A DNA stretch of 34,263 nucleotides from G020350405 sp964513655 (GTDB lineage: Bacteria > Planctomycetota > Phycisphaerae > Sedimentisphaerales > Anaerobacaceae), in NCBI GenBank assembly GCA_964513655.1, contig CAZENQ010000028.1, positions 1 to 34,263 of the forward strand. Direction: 5' to 3'. The notes under the pieces are model-generated. The model was not told the DNA's origin and did not search any database. It was given only the letters and a program-made list of their open reading frames with translations. Below, piece by piece: positions 1 through 7,735 of the stretch. How positions within the stretch are numbered: the first letter of the stretch is position 1; each line of letters starts with the position of its first letter. Position numbers and translations under genes: made by a program.

Positions 1-337
1 TAACCCGGAGGTTACGTTCGTTTTGGCATCCATAAAATTGGGTTTGTTTGACATATTTTGGTTAGCCACAAAGCTTTTTTTTGCCACAGAGAACGCAGAG
101 AGCACGGAGGCAAGGTTTAGTTTGCATCGCATCAAAAATCAGGTCGGCCTGGTGTACTTCGGCAGGCCTTTTCTCGATGTGAACATCTGCGAAAGGCATG
201 CCCAGAGTCCACTGGTTTGCCGGGGGCGGCAAAGCCTTTTCTGAAGCCGACCAAATGAGTCATAGCTTCGAGCAGGAGTAGTGCACAGAGCGGCGGGTGG
301 GTCGGCAGGGTCGCCGTTATTGGCGCCGGAGGTGTCC

Positions 338-437
338 TGATTTAATCCGAAAATGTCCCGATTTTCCTCGAAAATCCCCCGATTTCCCCCGTATTTCCCC
401 CGTTTTCCCCCGAAATCCCCCCGATTTCCCCCGAGAG
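338..437. repeat. imperfect tandem repeat, unit about CGATTTCCCCC
   Basis: About eight to nine units of a 9-11 base pyrimidine-rich motif (CGATTTTCCTCG, CGATTTCCCCC, GTATTTCCCCC, GTTTTCCCCC, GAAATCCCCCC and similar) follow each other. The C/T strand bias is nearly complete. The unit length is not a multiple of three throughout, and the frames that cross it give only low-complexity Pro/Phe/Arg peptides, so this is probably non-coding simple-sequence DNA. Confidence 0.7.
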
Positions 438-813
438 GACCTTCGTTTATGCGGGCTACCGCCTCAAAAAAGCGGTTTGCGATGGCTAAGACCTGCCGGC
501 AGGCTTTTCGCGCGGATTTAACGGATGGGAGCGATTTATTTATTTTTCAAAGGGCCCGTCATCGCTAAAGCTACGACGCGGCAAGCGGGCCGGACAGGTA
601 GTCCGCTCACTGTTGGAGGCTACCTAAGGCACGCCCTGGGGGCAGGCCCTTGGAGGGCAGCCCCCCAATTAGGGGCGGGGCCGCGCGTTTGATGCGAAAA
701 AAGTCCTTGATTCACGACTCGAGATGCTCGTAACTGGTTTTTAACAAGGCGGTTAAGAAAAATTTAAATTTTCGGATTGTTGCTCCTACCCACCTGCGGA
801 TTTGATTGGAAAT

Positions 814-850
814 GGCCCCAGGTAGATAGGCTAAAGCCATCTAACGGGGC
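814..850. repeat. interspersed palindromic element, copy 1
   Basis: GGCCCCAGGTAGATAGGCT is followed by a partly complementary arm ending ATCTAACGGGGC, so GCCCC (815-819) can pair with GGGGC (846-850), with the inner AGAT/ATCT arms extending the hairpin. The left arm recurs at 5762-5780 and 10147-10167. It lies in a spacer, which fits a small dispersed repeat family. Confidence 0.5.
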
Positions 851-1232
851 AGGGGGACATGGGGAGGGGGTTTTTGGTTGACGGGGGGATTGTGATAGGG
901 TATATTTGGAATGGCCGCTTCGTAGTCTGTCGTTTAGGCAAACGGTCCACACCCGCCACAGCGGCGGCGGATGCAGGAGCGGGAGAAACGTCAGCATTTG
1001 GCATTTCGTATCGGCAGCAAGAGGGTTTTTTCCCGCGAAAATGAGGTTTTTTTGCGTAATCGGCGGTTGAGTTTGGGCTGCCGGGTACGTGGGAAAGGAG
1101 GAGATTGTTTCAGTGCACGGAGGTCGTGAGGAGAATGCAAAGGGGATATCGGGGGTGAGGGGGAGTCCCGACACATTTTTGGCGGAGGCTAGGATGGGTA
1201 AATCAATTTTTTTTTGGGATTTTGGCAGAAAA

Positions 1233-1258
1233 AATACGCCTTTAGGTAGGCGTTATTT
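1233..1258. terminator. hairpin upstream of the beta-helix gene
   Basis: ACGCCT (1236-1241) pairs with AGGCGT (1248-1253) around a six-base loop. A-rich sequence lies before it and TTATTTGTG after it. It could terminate transcription entering from the left or form part of the leader of the next gene. No T-run longer than three is present, so termination is uncertain. Confidence 0.4.
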
Positions 1259-1294
1259 GTGAAAAATTAAGGGTACATTTGAGAGGATAAAGAG

Positions 1295-4200
1295 ATGAAG
1301 ACTGGAAGAATGTTGACAATTGTGGCTGCGGGTGCGGGGCTGGTACTGGCGGGACTGGCGGGGCAGGCGGGAGGGGCGACGTACTACGTGGACCCGAACG
1401 GGTCTGCAGATTTTAACAGCATACAGGCGGCCATCGATGACCCGTGCACGGTGGATGGCGATGAAATCGAGGTGGCGCCGGGGACGTACTACGAAGACGT
1501 TAATTTCAGCGGCAAGGGGGTGCGGCTTTACTCAAGCGGCGGTGCGGGCGTTACGACCATAGACGCCAACGGCGCAGACCACGCGGTGCAGTGCGTGAGC
1601 GGCGAGGACGCAAACACCATCTTAGCGGGGTTTACCATCACCGGCGGCTACGCCGACGGTTCTTATCCGGACGACTGCGGCGGCGGGATGTACAACGACG
1701 GCAGCAGCCCGACGGTTACGAACTGCATATTCATCGGCAATGAAGCCTACTCCGGTGGCGGCGGGATGGAGAACTACAATTACAGCAGCCCGACGGTAAC
1801 GAACTGCATCTTCAGTGACAATTGGGCCAACACCGGCGGCGGGCTGGAGAACATCGACAATAGCAACCCGATAGTGACGAATTGCACCTTCAGCAAAAAT
1901 TTTGCGTCCAGTAATGGCGAAGGGATGAGCAACGACGGTACCAGCAGCCCGACGGTAACGAATTGCATATTTTGGGGCAAAGTTTTTTCCATGGCGGACC
2001 AAATATATCCCGTAAGTGGACTAGACGTCAGTTATAGTGACGTTCAGGGCGGCTACACCGGCACCGGGAACATCGATGCCGACCCGCGTTTTGTAGATGA
2101 GAGCAATCCCGACGCGAATCTGCGGGATTTTCGGCTGAGATCGCCTGGTTCGCCGTGCGTGGATACCGGCGATAACAGCGCATTGCCGCCCGACACGGCG
2201 GACCTCGACGGTGACGGGAACACGGCCGAACCGATTCCCTTCGACCTGGACGGCGTGCCGCGGGTGGTGGACGGCAACGATGACGGCAGTGCCGTGGTGG
2301 ACATGGGGGCCTATGAACGTGAATTTACAGGCGTTCAGAATATTACGCAAGACACCTGGTATAAGACGATACAGGCGGCAATCAACGACGCAAACGATGG
2401 CGATGACATTGAGGTGGCGGCGGGGACGTACTACGAAGACGTTAATTTCAGCGGCAAGGGAGCGCGGCTGTACTCGAGCGGCGGGCGGGACGTTACGACC
2501 ATAGACGCCAACGGCGCATATCATGCGGTGAAGTGCGTCAGCGGCGAGGACGCCAATACTATCTTAGAGGGTTTTACCATCACCGGCGGAAACGCCAACG
2601 GCCCTGTTGACAGCGACCAGCGAGGCGGGGGGATGTACAACTCTGGCAGCAGCCCCACGGTGACCAACTGCATCTTCAGTGGTAATTCAGCAGATTTCAA
2701 GGGAGGCGGAATGTCCAACTACTACAGCAGCCCGACCGTGACCAATTGCATCTTCAGCGGTAATTCAGCGTCTTCAAAGGGCGGCGGAATGTACAATGAG
2801 AAGAGCAACCTGACGGTGAACAACTGCAGCTTCATCGGAAACTCTGGCTACGAAGGCGGCGGGATGCACACTGACTGGTGGAATCCGACGGTGGCTAACT
2901 GCACGTTCAGCGGCAATGTGGCCACCTACGGCGGCGGGATGAACAACAACGTCTCCAGCCCGTTAGTTACCAACTGCACGTTCCGCGGCAACTCGGCCGA
3001 CTACGGCGGCGGGATGTACAACAACAACGATATCGGCATCCCCACAGTGACCAACTGCACTTTCAGCGGGAACTCAGCCATCGTAGATGGCGGGGGGATG
3101 TACAATAACAACTGCAGCCCGACGCTGACAAATTGTATTCTCTGGGGCAACGAGCCGAATGAGATAGTCGATTATGGAACGAGCTCCACCACGGTCAGCT
3201 ACAGCGACGTGGAGGGCGGTACGGGCGAGAGCTGGTTTGGCACGGGTTGTATTGATGCGGACCCGTGTTTTGTGGATGACAGCAATGCGGACCCGACTGT
3301 GTGGAATTTGCGGCTGGCGGAGGGGTCACCTTGTACCGACGCCGGCGACAACAACTCGGTGCCCGCCGATACCGCGGACCTCGACAACGACGGGAACACG
3401 GCCGAACCGATTCCCTTCGACCTGGACGGCGTGCCGCGGGTGCTGGACGGCAATTGGGACGGCAGCGCCGTGGTGGATATGGGTGCCTATGAATACGAGC
3501 CGCCAGGTGCGTATGACCCGAACCCGGCAGACGGTGCGGAGCTTGTCAGCAAGAATCCGACTCTGACGTGGAAGCCCGGCTTATGGGCGGACCAGCACGA
3601 GGTGTACTTTGGGACCGATGAGACGGCTGTGGCGAATGCAGACAACACCGATACTACGGGCATCTATAAGAGCACTCAAGACCCGTGCAGCTGGGCACCT
3701 GGGACGCTCGTGTTAGGGCAGACTTACTACTGGAAGATAACCGAGGTGAACGACGGCTACAGCGGACCAGGCGACCCACCTCCGTGGGAGGGGGACGTGT
3801 GGAGCTTCAGAGTGGAAGGCCACGCGCACAGCCCGAGCCCGGCAGACGGTGAGGTGGACGTAATCTTCTTAGGAGTGCAGCTTAGCTGGACAGCGGGAGC
3901 CGAGGCAGAGAACCACGATATGTACTTTGGCACTGATTCCAGTTCCGTAACCGATGCAAATACCAACTCCGGCGTCTGCATAGGCACTCAAGGCCCTAAC
4001 AGCTACGACCCCGGAGCCCTTCCGGTAGGCGAGACTTATTACTGGCGGATTGACGAGGTCAATGAGACCGCGGGTACTTTCCTTAAAGGAGACGTGTGGA
4101 GCTTTACAACAGGTGAGTTCCTTATAGCGGACGACTTCGAGTCGTACGCGGACTTGGGCAAGCTGTGGCTCGTATGGGACGACGGCTTGTGGAACGGCAG

Positions 4201-4939
4201 CGATGGAGAAATGTACCTTGAGAACGACGGAGACATTATTCGGGAGCCGAACAGCCAGGCGGCGAGGCTGGAATTCTATAATATCTACCACGGCGGGCCC
4301 GGTTACATAGGCTCATTGTTCGACGTTCAGGACCTGAGTGAGTTAGATATCGGGTCAGACTGGACAGTCGGCGGGGTCAAGGCATTGTTCTTGTACGTTC
4401 GCGGCGACCCATGCAATGCCAACGTGGTACCGCACCAGGCAAAAACGCAGGAGCCGATATGGGACGCGGCGAGACCGTGGATTGAATTAGAAGATACGAG
4501 CTACAACAGCGGCTATGTCCTGCACCCGAATCCGAGCCTGATGGGAGTTGACCAGTGGCATGAGTGGAACATCGATTTGGGAATCTTCGACGCGTGCGGT
4601 GTGACGCTTTCGGCGATTGAGAGGTTCACCATCGGTATCGGGGGCGAAGCTAAGACAGGCCAGTGGGAACCGATGTCGGGCTGGGGTCAAATCTGGATTG
4701 ACGATATCAGGCTGTATGTGCCGAGATGCGTGCCGTCGCTGCCGCATGCTTACGATTTGACCGGCAAATACGGTGAACCTGATTGCGTGATTGACGGGCG
4801 CGACCTGAGGATAATGGCGGAGCAGTGGCTTACCAGCGGGCCGGAGGCCGACATAGTTGACGACGATATCGTCAACTTTGAGGACTATGGCATCCTCGGA
4901 GATAACTGGCTTGAGGAATTCCTCTGGCCACCCGGGTAA
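1295..4939 (+). CDS. secreted right-handed beta-helix protein with dockerin-like C-terminus
   Basis: The 1,214-aa product has a clear Sec signal peptide (residues 1-28, MKTGRMLTIVAAGAGLVL then small residues). Two homologous beta-helix modules follow (about 29-345 and 346-735), offset by about 314 residues. Both are built from polymorphic-membrane-protein-type repeats of the form GGGMYN...SPTVTNCIFSGN and both close with a DLDGDGNTAEPIPFDLDG segment. Next come two Fn3-like sandwiches with YFGTD and TYYWKI/TYYWRI motifs (about 738-835 and 845-940), a jelly-roll-like section opening DDFESY (about 945-1145), and a dockerin-like pair of Asp-rich helices (DCVIDGRDLRIMAEQWL and NFEDYGILGDNWL, about 1155-1205). 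It is probably a cell-surface or exported polysaccharide-binding or -cleaving protein; no catalytic residues can be assigned. GAGAGGATAAAGAG before the ATG serves as ribosome-binding site. Confidence 0.9.
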   Translation: MKTGRMLTIVAAGAGLVLAGLAGQAGGATYYVDPNGSADFNSIQAAIDDPCTVDGDEIEVAPGTYYEDVNFSGKGVRLYSSGGAGVTTIDANGADHAVQCVSGEDANTILAGFTITGGYADGSYPDDCGGGMYNDGSSPTVTNCIFIGNEAYSGGGGMENYNYSSPTVTNCIFSDNWANTGGGLENIDNSNPIVTNCTFSKNFASSNGEGMSNDGTSSPTVTNCIFWGKVFSMADQIYPVSGLDVSYSDVQGGYTGTGNIDADPRFVDESNPDANLRDFRLRSPGSPCVDTGDNSALPPDTADLDGDGNTAEPIPFDLDGVPRVVDGNDDGSAVVDMGAYEREFTGVQNITQDTWYKTIQAAINDANDGDDIEVAAGTYYEDVNFSGKGARLYSSGGRDVTTIDANGAYHAVKCVSGEDANTILEGFTITGGNANGPVDSDQRGGGMYNSGSSPTVTNCIFSGNSADFKGGGMSNYYSSPTVTNCIFSGNSASSKGGGMYNEKSNLTVNNCSFIGNSGYEGGGMHTDWWNPTVANCTFSGNVATYGGGMNNNVSSPLVTNCTFRGNSADYGGGMYNNNDIGIPTVTNCTFSGNSAIVDGGGMYNNNCSPTLTNCILWGNEPNEIVDYGTSSTTVSYSDVEGGTGESWFGTGCIDADPCFVDDSNADPTVWNLRLAEGSPCTDAGDNNSVPADTADLDNDGNTAEPIPFDLDGVPRVLDGNWDGSAVVDMGAYEYEPPGAYDPNPADGAELVSKNPTLTWKPGLWADQHEVYFGTDETAVANADNTDTTGIYKSTQDPCSWAPGTLVLGQTYYWKITEVNDGYSGPGDPPPWEGDVWSFRVEGHAHSPSPADGEVDVIFLGVQLSWTAGAEAENHDMYFGTDSSSVTDANTNSGVCIGTQGPNSYDPGALPVGETYYWRIDEVNETAGTFLKGDVWSFTTGEFLIADDFESYADLGKLWLVWDDGLWNGSDGEMYLENDGDIIREPNSQAARLEFYNIYHGGPGYIGSLFDVQDLSELDIGSDWTVGGVKALFLYVRGDPCNANVVPHQAKTQEPIWDAARPWIELEDTSYNSGYVLHPNPSLMGVDQWHEWNIDLGIFDACGVTLSAIERFTIGIGGEAKTGQWEPMSGWGQIWIDDIRLYVPRCVPSLPHAYDLTGKYGEPDCVIDGRDLRIMAEQWLTSGPEADIVDDDIVNFEDYGILGDNWLEEFLWPPG

Positions 4940-4990
4940 TCTGGGCCGGTGCCAATCTGACGTTGGCGGCCGGAGGGGATTGTATATGAT

Positions 4991-5587
4991 TTAATGGTAG
5001 AGGCGGAGGTTGGGGAGGAGTGCAGCGAAGCTGCGGGTGACGGTATCATCGATGAGAGAGATTTGGATATGCTTTGCGAGAACTGGCTTGCAGGTAAATA
5101 GCTTTATTGCGGGTGCGATGCCGGTAATGACTGGTGCGGGGGGCGGACCTGGATGAGCTGGGCGATGTTGACGGGGTTGACCTGGGGCTGTTCGTTCAGG
5201 AATGGCTGTACTGGTGCCCGTATGACTGGCCGTTGAAGTAAAATTGGGGCTGCAGGTGATATTGGGATATGTACTGTTGGGAGCGCTGGTAACTCGCTTT
5301 GCGGTATTGTTTACTGCTGGCGGGCCGGCGGGACGGTTTTGCAGGGTGAGAACGGGGGAAGGGTCATGGTGGGTATTTGAAGCGTAGTATATTGCGCAGC
5401 GGAATACGTAAAGCATACATCTGTCGACTGGAAAGGCCTTAAACTGGCAGAGTTTAGCATAAAGCTGGTGGGCCTGGCGGCCGTTAAGATCGTCAATAGA
5501 ATGGATGCCGATATTGTGCATATCCCGGGCAATAGTTTTACCAACGCCGGGAATTTGTTCTAATTCTTGTAAGCTGGATGATTCCAT
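4991..5587 (-). CDS. helix-hairpin-helix (Cdd1-like) protein with run-on tail
   Basis: Residues 4-72 match the Cdd1 / pathogenicity-locus helix-hairpin-helix family. LQELEQIPGVGKTIARDM is the HhH motif, then come IGIHSIDDLNG, and LYAKLCQF followed by DRCMLYVFRCAIYYA. Family members are usually about 90-110 aa and end soon after an HDP segment. Here the frame departs after HHDP into about 120 residues rich in Pro, Thr and Ala, because the frame runs antisense through the dockerin debris at 4994-5241. The original stop therefore seems to have been lost by a deletion or frameshift near 5355. The HhH part suggests DNA binding, but the family's function is unknown. The antisense tail is unlikely to be functional. 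Convergent with the beta-helix gene. Confidence 0.6.
   Translation of the reverse strand: MESSSLQELEQIPGVGKTIARDMHNIGIHSIDDLNGRQAHQLYAKLCQFKAFPVDRCMLYVFRCAIYYASNTHHDPSPVLTLQNRPAGPPAVNNTAKRVTSAPNSTYPNITCSPNFTSTASHTGTSTAIPERTAPGQPRQHRPAHPGPPPAPVITGIAPAIKLFTCKPVLAKHIQISLIDDTVTRSFAALLPNLRLYH
4994..5241 (+). pseudogene. broken dockerin-type C-terminal fragment
   Basis: The plus strand reads GDGIIDERDLDMLCENWLAG, meets an in-frame TAG (5099-5101), and continues in the same frame as LYCGCDAGNDWCGG. One frame change then gives ADLDELGDVDGVDLGLF and VQEWLYWCPYDWPLK before TAA at 5239-5241. These are typical planctomycete dockerin-like helices (DxDGxDLxxFxxxWL). The piece lies just behind an intact gene with the same type of C-terminus, so it is likely the decayed end of a former neighbour or of a duplicated copy. 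A short ATG reading frame (4994-5101, 35 aa) exists but is not a plausible stand-alone protein. Confidence 0.65.
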
Positions 5588-5907
5588 AGAAAGGTGTCTC
5601 AGATATTATTCACCAAATACAATTCACTAATCACTATTTACCAACTATTCAATGAAGTATTCCGCTCTTGGGTGCGGCCTTATTACGGGGGATAGAATAG
5701 GCTAAAGAAGAATATATGTCAAAGCCTAAAATGCGACAAAGAGCAGTAATTAAATGGGGGCGGCCCCAGAGAGATAGGCTGGAGTAAGGAGGCAGGAGTA
5801 AGGAGTAAGAAGTAAGGAGGCTGGATCCCAGCTTTCGCAGGGACAGGCGGCGGGGGGCATGTAAGGCGTGACAAAGGAGGTGGATTTTGATAGTGTAGGT
5901 AAGATAT
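5588..5907. repeat. repeat-rich spacer with interspersed element copy 2
   Basis: No gene is supported here. The stretch holds ATTCACTAATCACTATTTACC-type low-complexity sequence, the element GGCCCCAGAGAGATAGGCT at 5762-5780, GGAGTAAGGAGGCAGGAGTAAGG-like direct repeats at about 5781-5820, and a degenerate GGATCCCAGCTTTCGCAGGGA palindrome at about 5823-5843 that resembles the one at 10243-10264. These look like dispersed intergenic repeats. Confidence 0.5.
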
Positions 5908-6294
5908 ATGATTGACTTTGGAGTTACAGGACGAAAAGCAGTAGAGCTTGAAGAGCGGATGAAGAAGTGCAAATTGTCTGAGAAAGATATTGAGGAGAAG
6001 TTCGTCCGAAGTGGTGGAGCAGGCGGAGAGAAAGTGAATAAGACTTCCACTTGTGTTCATCTCAGACACGTACCGAGTGGGCTGGCCGTAAAGATGCAAA
6101 AAAGCCGGAGCCAAGGACTAAACCGTTATTACGCAAGAAAGCGACTGTGTGAAATGCTGGAGAACAAGTTACTTGGAAAGGAAAGTCCTGAAGCAAAAAG
6201 GCTAAGTAAGATTCGTAAGCAGAAAGACAGAAGAAGACGTAAAACCCTAAGGAGGACATGCACAAAAGCAAAGTCTGAATTAATCAAGGCTTAA
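5908..6294 (+). CDS. peptide chain release factor-like protein with GGE instead of GGQ
   Basis: The 128-aa protein carries the class I release-factor RF-1 domain as a short stand-alone protein, like ArfB/C12orf65-type ribosome-rescue factors. VRSGGAGGEKVNKTST (33-48) is followed by VHLRHVPSGLAVKMQKSRSQ, a helix and a Lys/Arg-rich tail (about 85-125) of the kind that enters the mRNA channel of stalled ribosomes. In active factors the motif is GGQ, and its Gln positions water for peptidyl-tRNA hydrolysis; here residues 39-41 are GGE. Either activity is lost or altered, or this is a divergent subfamily. The start ATG is preceded by GGTAAG, a weak ribosome-binding site. No neighbouring operon partner is visible. 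Confidence 0.85.
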   Translation: MIDFGVTGRKAVELEERMKKCKLSEKDIEEKFVRSGGAGGEKVNKTSTCVHLRHVPSGLAVKMQKSRSQGLNRYYARKRLCEMLENKLLGKESPEAKRLSKIRKQKDRRRRKTLRRTCTKAKSELIKA

Positions 6295-6420
6295 CCAGAA
6301 GCTGGATAAGCTGATGCAATGCAAAGAAGATTTTGATAGTGTAGAGTTTATAGAGACCATTTAAAGCGTGTAAATGGGAAATGTCATTTGGACTGTTTAC
6401 TTTATTAGGAGATAAGACTA

Positions 6421-7674
6421 ATGCGTTATTTTTTGTATTTAGCGGTTATTCTAATGTTGTTGGTGGCTGCCACTAATGTAGAAGCAAAAGAGAGAGTCAT
6501 CAGTCATGAGGAACTGATGGATAAAGTATCAGGATACTGGATTGGACAGCTCCTGGGCAACTACATGGGACTTCCATTCGAAAATAACTACGTGGAAGAG
6601 CCGGTGCCCGTTTTAGTTGATCGATACTATACGTTCCGGGACGGGCGTTCGCTCAAAATCAACCGAGATGACTGGCGCGGCTACGTTCATATTTTTACCG
6701 ACGCGATGGAGGGCGCCTTCGGCGATGATGACACCGATATCGAATTTGTAACGCTGCACGCAGTTGAAAAATTCGGGCTGGATATCACCTATCCGGAGAT
6801 TACAGAAATGTGGAAAAAACACATCAACCGTAGAATCTGGGTCGCGAACGCGACGGCCAGAGAGTTGATGGACCAAGGATTGGTTGCTCCTGATACTGGA
6901 CGCAAAGAAAACAACAAGAATTGGTTCCAAATCGATCCGCAGTTGGTCAACGAGATCTGGAGCGTTTTTTATCCGGGTATGACGAAGCGGGCCGGCGAGC
7001 GGGCGGAGTGGGGGGCGCGGATAACTAACGACGATTGGGGGACGCACCCGACGATTGCCTACGGCGTTATGATCAGCGCAGCCTTCTTCGAAAAAGATGT
7101 CGAGAAGCTGGTTCAGATGGCCATCAAGGCGGTCCCGAACGAAGGGCCCTTTGCCGAGGGCATGCGCGATGTGGTCAAGTGGCACAAGCAGTATGACAAT
7201 TGGCGTGATACACGAAAGGAAATCCACGAGAAATACTACCGCTATAAGAAGGGTTCGTATGAGGCTCCTGTCAGCGTAGTGTCTTGCCTTAATAATGGAT
7301 TATGCGGAATCATGGCGATACTCTATGGCCAAGGTGATTACATGAAGACGGTGGGAATCGCGTCGTCGGCGGGATATGACTGCGATAACCAGGCGGCCAC
7401 TTGCGGCGCCCTGATAGGAGTCCGCAATGGCCTGAGCGGTATGGGGGACAAGGCCATTGACATTACGATCAATATTCCCTCGGAACAAGAATGGGAGGAA
7501 CCGTTTAATAACCAGTACTGTAACTATACGCGTGATGACCTGCCCGTGCTTACGCCTATCGATGAGATTGTGAAGCGCATTGCAAAAATTGCGAAGAGCG
7601 CTATTCTCGAAAACGGCGGCCGAATGGAAATGCGTGACGACGAGTTGGTCTACATTGTCAATTGTGATTTTTGA
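6421..7674 (+). CDS. secreted ADP-ribosylglycohydrolase-family protein
   Basis: The 417-aa product has an N-terminal signal peptide (1-22, hydrophobic core LYLAVILMLLVAA, then NVEA). The rest matches the ADP-ribosylglycohydrolase (ADP_ribosyl_GH) fold: KVSGYWIGQLLGNYMGLPFE near the N-terminus, the metal-binding GDDDTDIEF motif at about 101-109, and the distal acidic loop as SAGYDCDNQAATCGALIG at about 315-333 (classically GGDTDTNAA). Both metal-ligand clusters are thus kept, though the second is modified. A signal peptide is odd for an enzyme that normally reverses intracellular ADP-ribosylation, and suggests an extracellular or periplasmic glycoside-like substrate. AGGAG before the ATG is the ribosome-binding site. 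Only 61 bases separate it from the next gene, also secreted, so the two probably form an operon. Confidence 0.85.
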   Translation: MRYFLYLAVILMLLVAATNVEAKERVISHEELMDKVSGYWIGQLLGNYMGLPFENNYVEEPVPVLVDRYYTFRDGRSLKINRDDWRGYVHIFTDAMEGAFGDDDTDIEFVTLHAVEKFGLDITYPEITEMWKKHINRRIWVANATARELMDQGLVAPDTGRKENNKNWFQIDPQLVNEIWSVFYPGMTKRAGERAEWGARITNDDWGTHPTIAYGVMISAAFFEKDVEKLVQMAIKAVPNEGPFAEGMRDVVKWHKQYDNWRDTRKEIHEKYYRYKKGSYEAPVSVVSCLNNGLCGIMAILYGQGDYMKTVGIASSAGYDCDNQAATCGALIGVRNGLSGMGDKAIDITINIPSEQEWEEPFNNQYCNYTRDDLPVLTPIDEIVKRIAKIAKSAILENGGRMEMRDDELVYIVNCDF

Positions 7675-7735
7675 GTCAACAGGTAGCCGTTCACTGGAAA
7701 ACAGATTGGGATTGGTGATATGAGGAAAAAGGAGG

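Larger units (their letters stand above)
1..1294. other. gene-poor leader region with repeats
   Basis: No convincing gene is visible in this stretch. Open frames exist on both strands, but they are short, overlap each other and have skewed or low-complexity composition (for example runs of Pro/Arg over the pyrimidine-rich repeat). The region holds a fragment around 84-111 of the type found as interspersed debris in other genomes (GCCACAGAGAACGCAGAG), the tandem repeat near 338-437, one copy of a GGCCCC...AGATAGGC element at 814-832, and a hairpin just before the gene at 1295. The real stop of an upstream gene could lie at the very left edge, but this cannot be shown. Confidence 0.5.

Noticed and set aside
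297..568. Two overlapping plus-strand reading frames of about 70 aa over the pyrimidine-rich repeat
   Set aside because: Both give only Pro/Arg/Phe low-complexity peptides produced by the tandem repeat, and no ribosome-binding site is visible.
1622..3453. Long minus-strand frames within the beta-helix gene
   Set aside because: They run antisense to a clear, domain-rich coding sequence and consist of Val/Ala/Arg-rich repeats, as expected from GC-rich shadows.
6613..7227. 204-aa minus-strand frame inside the ADP-ribosylglycohydrolase-family gene
   Set aside because: The plus-strand gene has a signal peptide and both metal motifs; the antisense frame has no recognisable domain.
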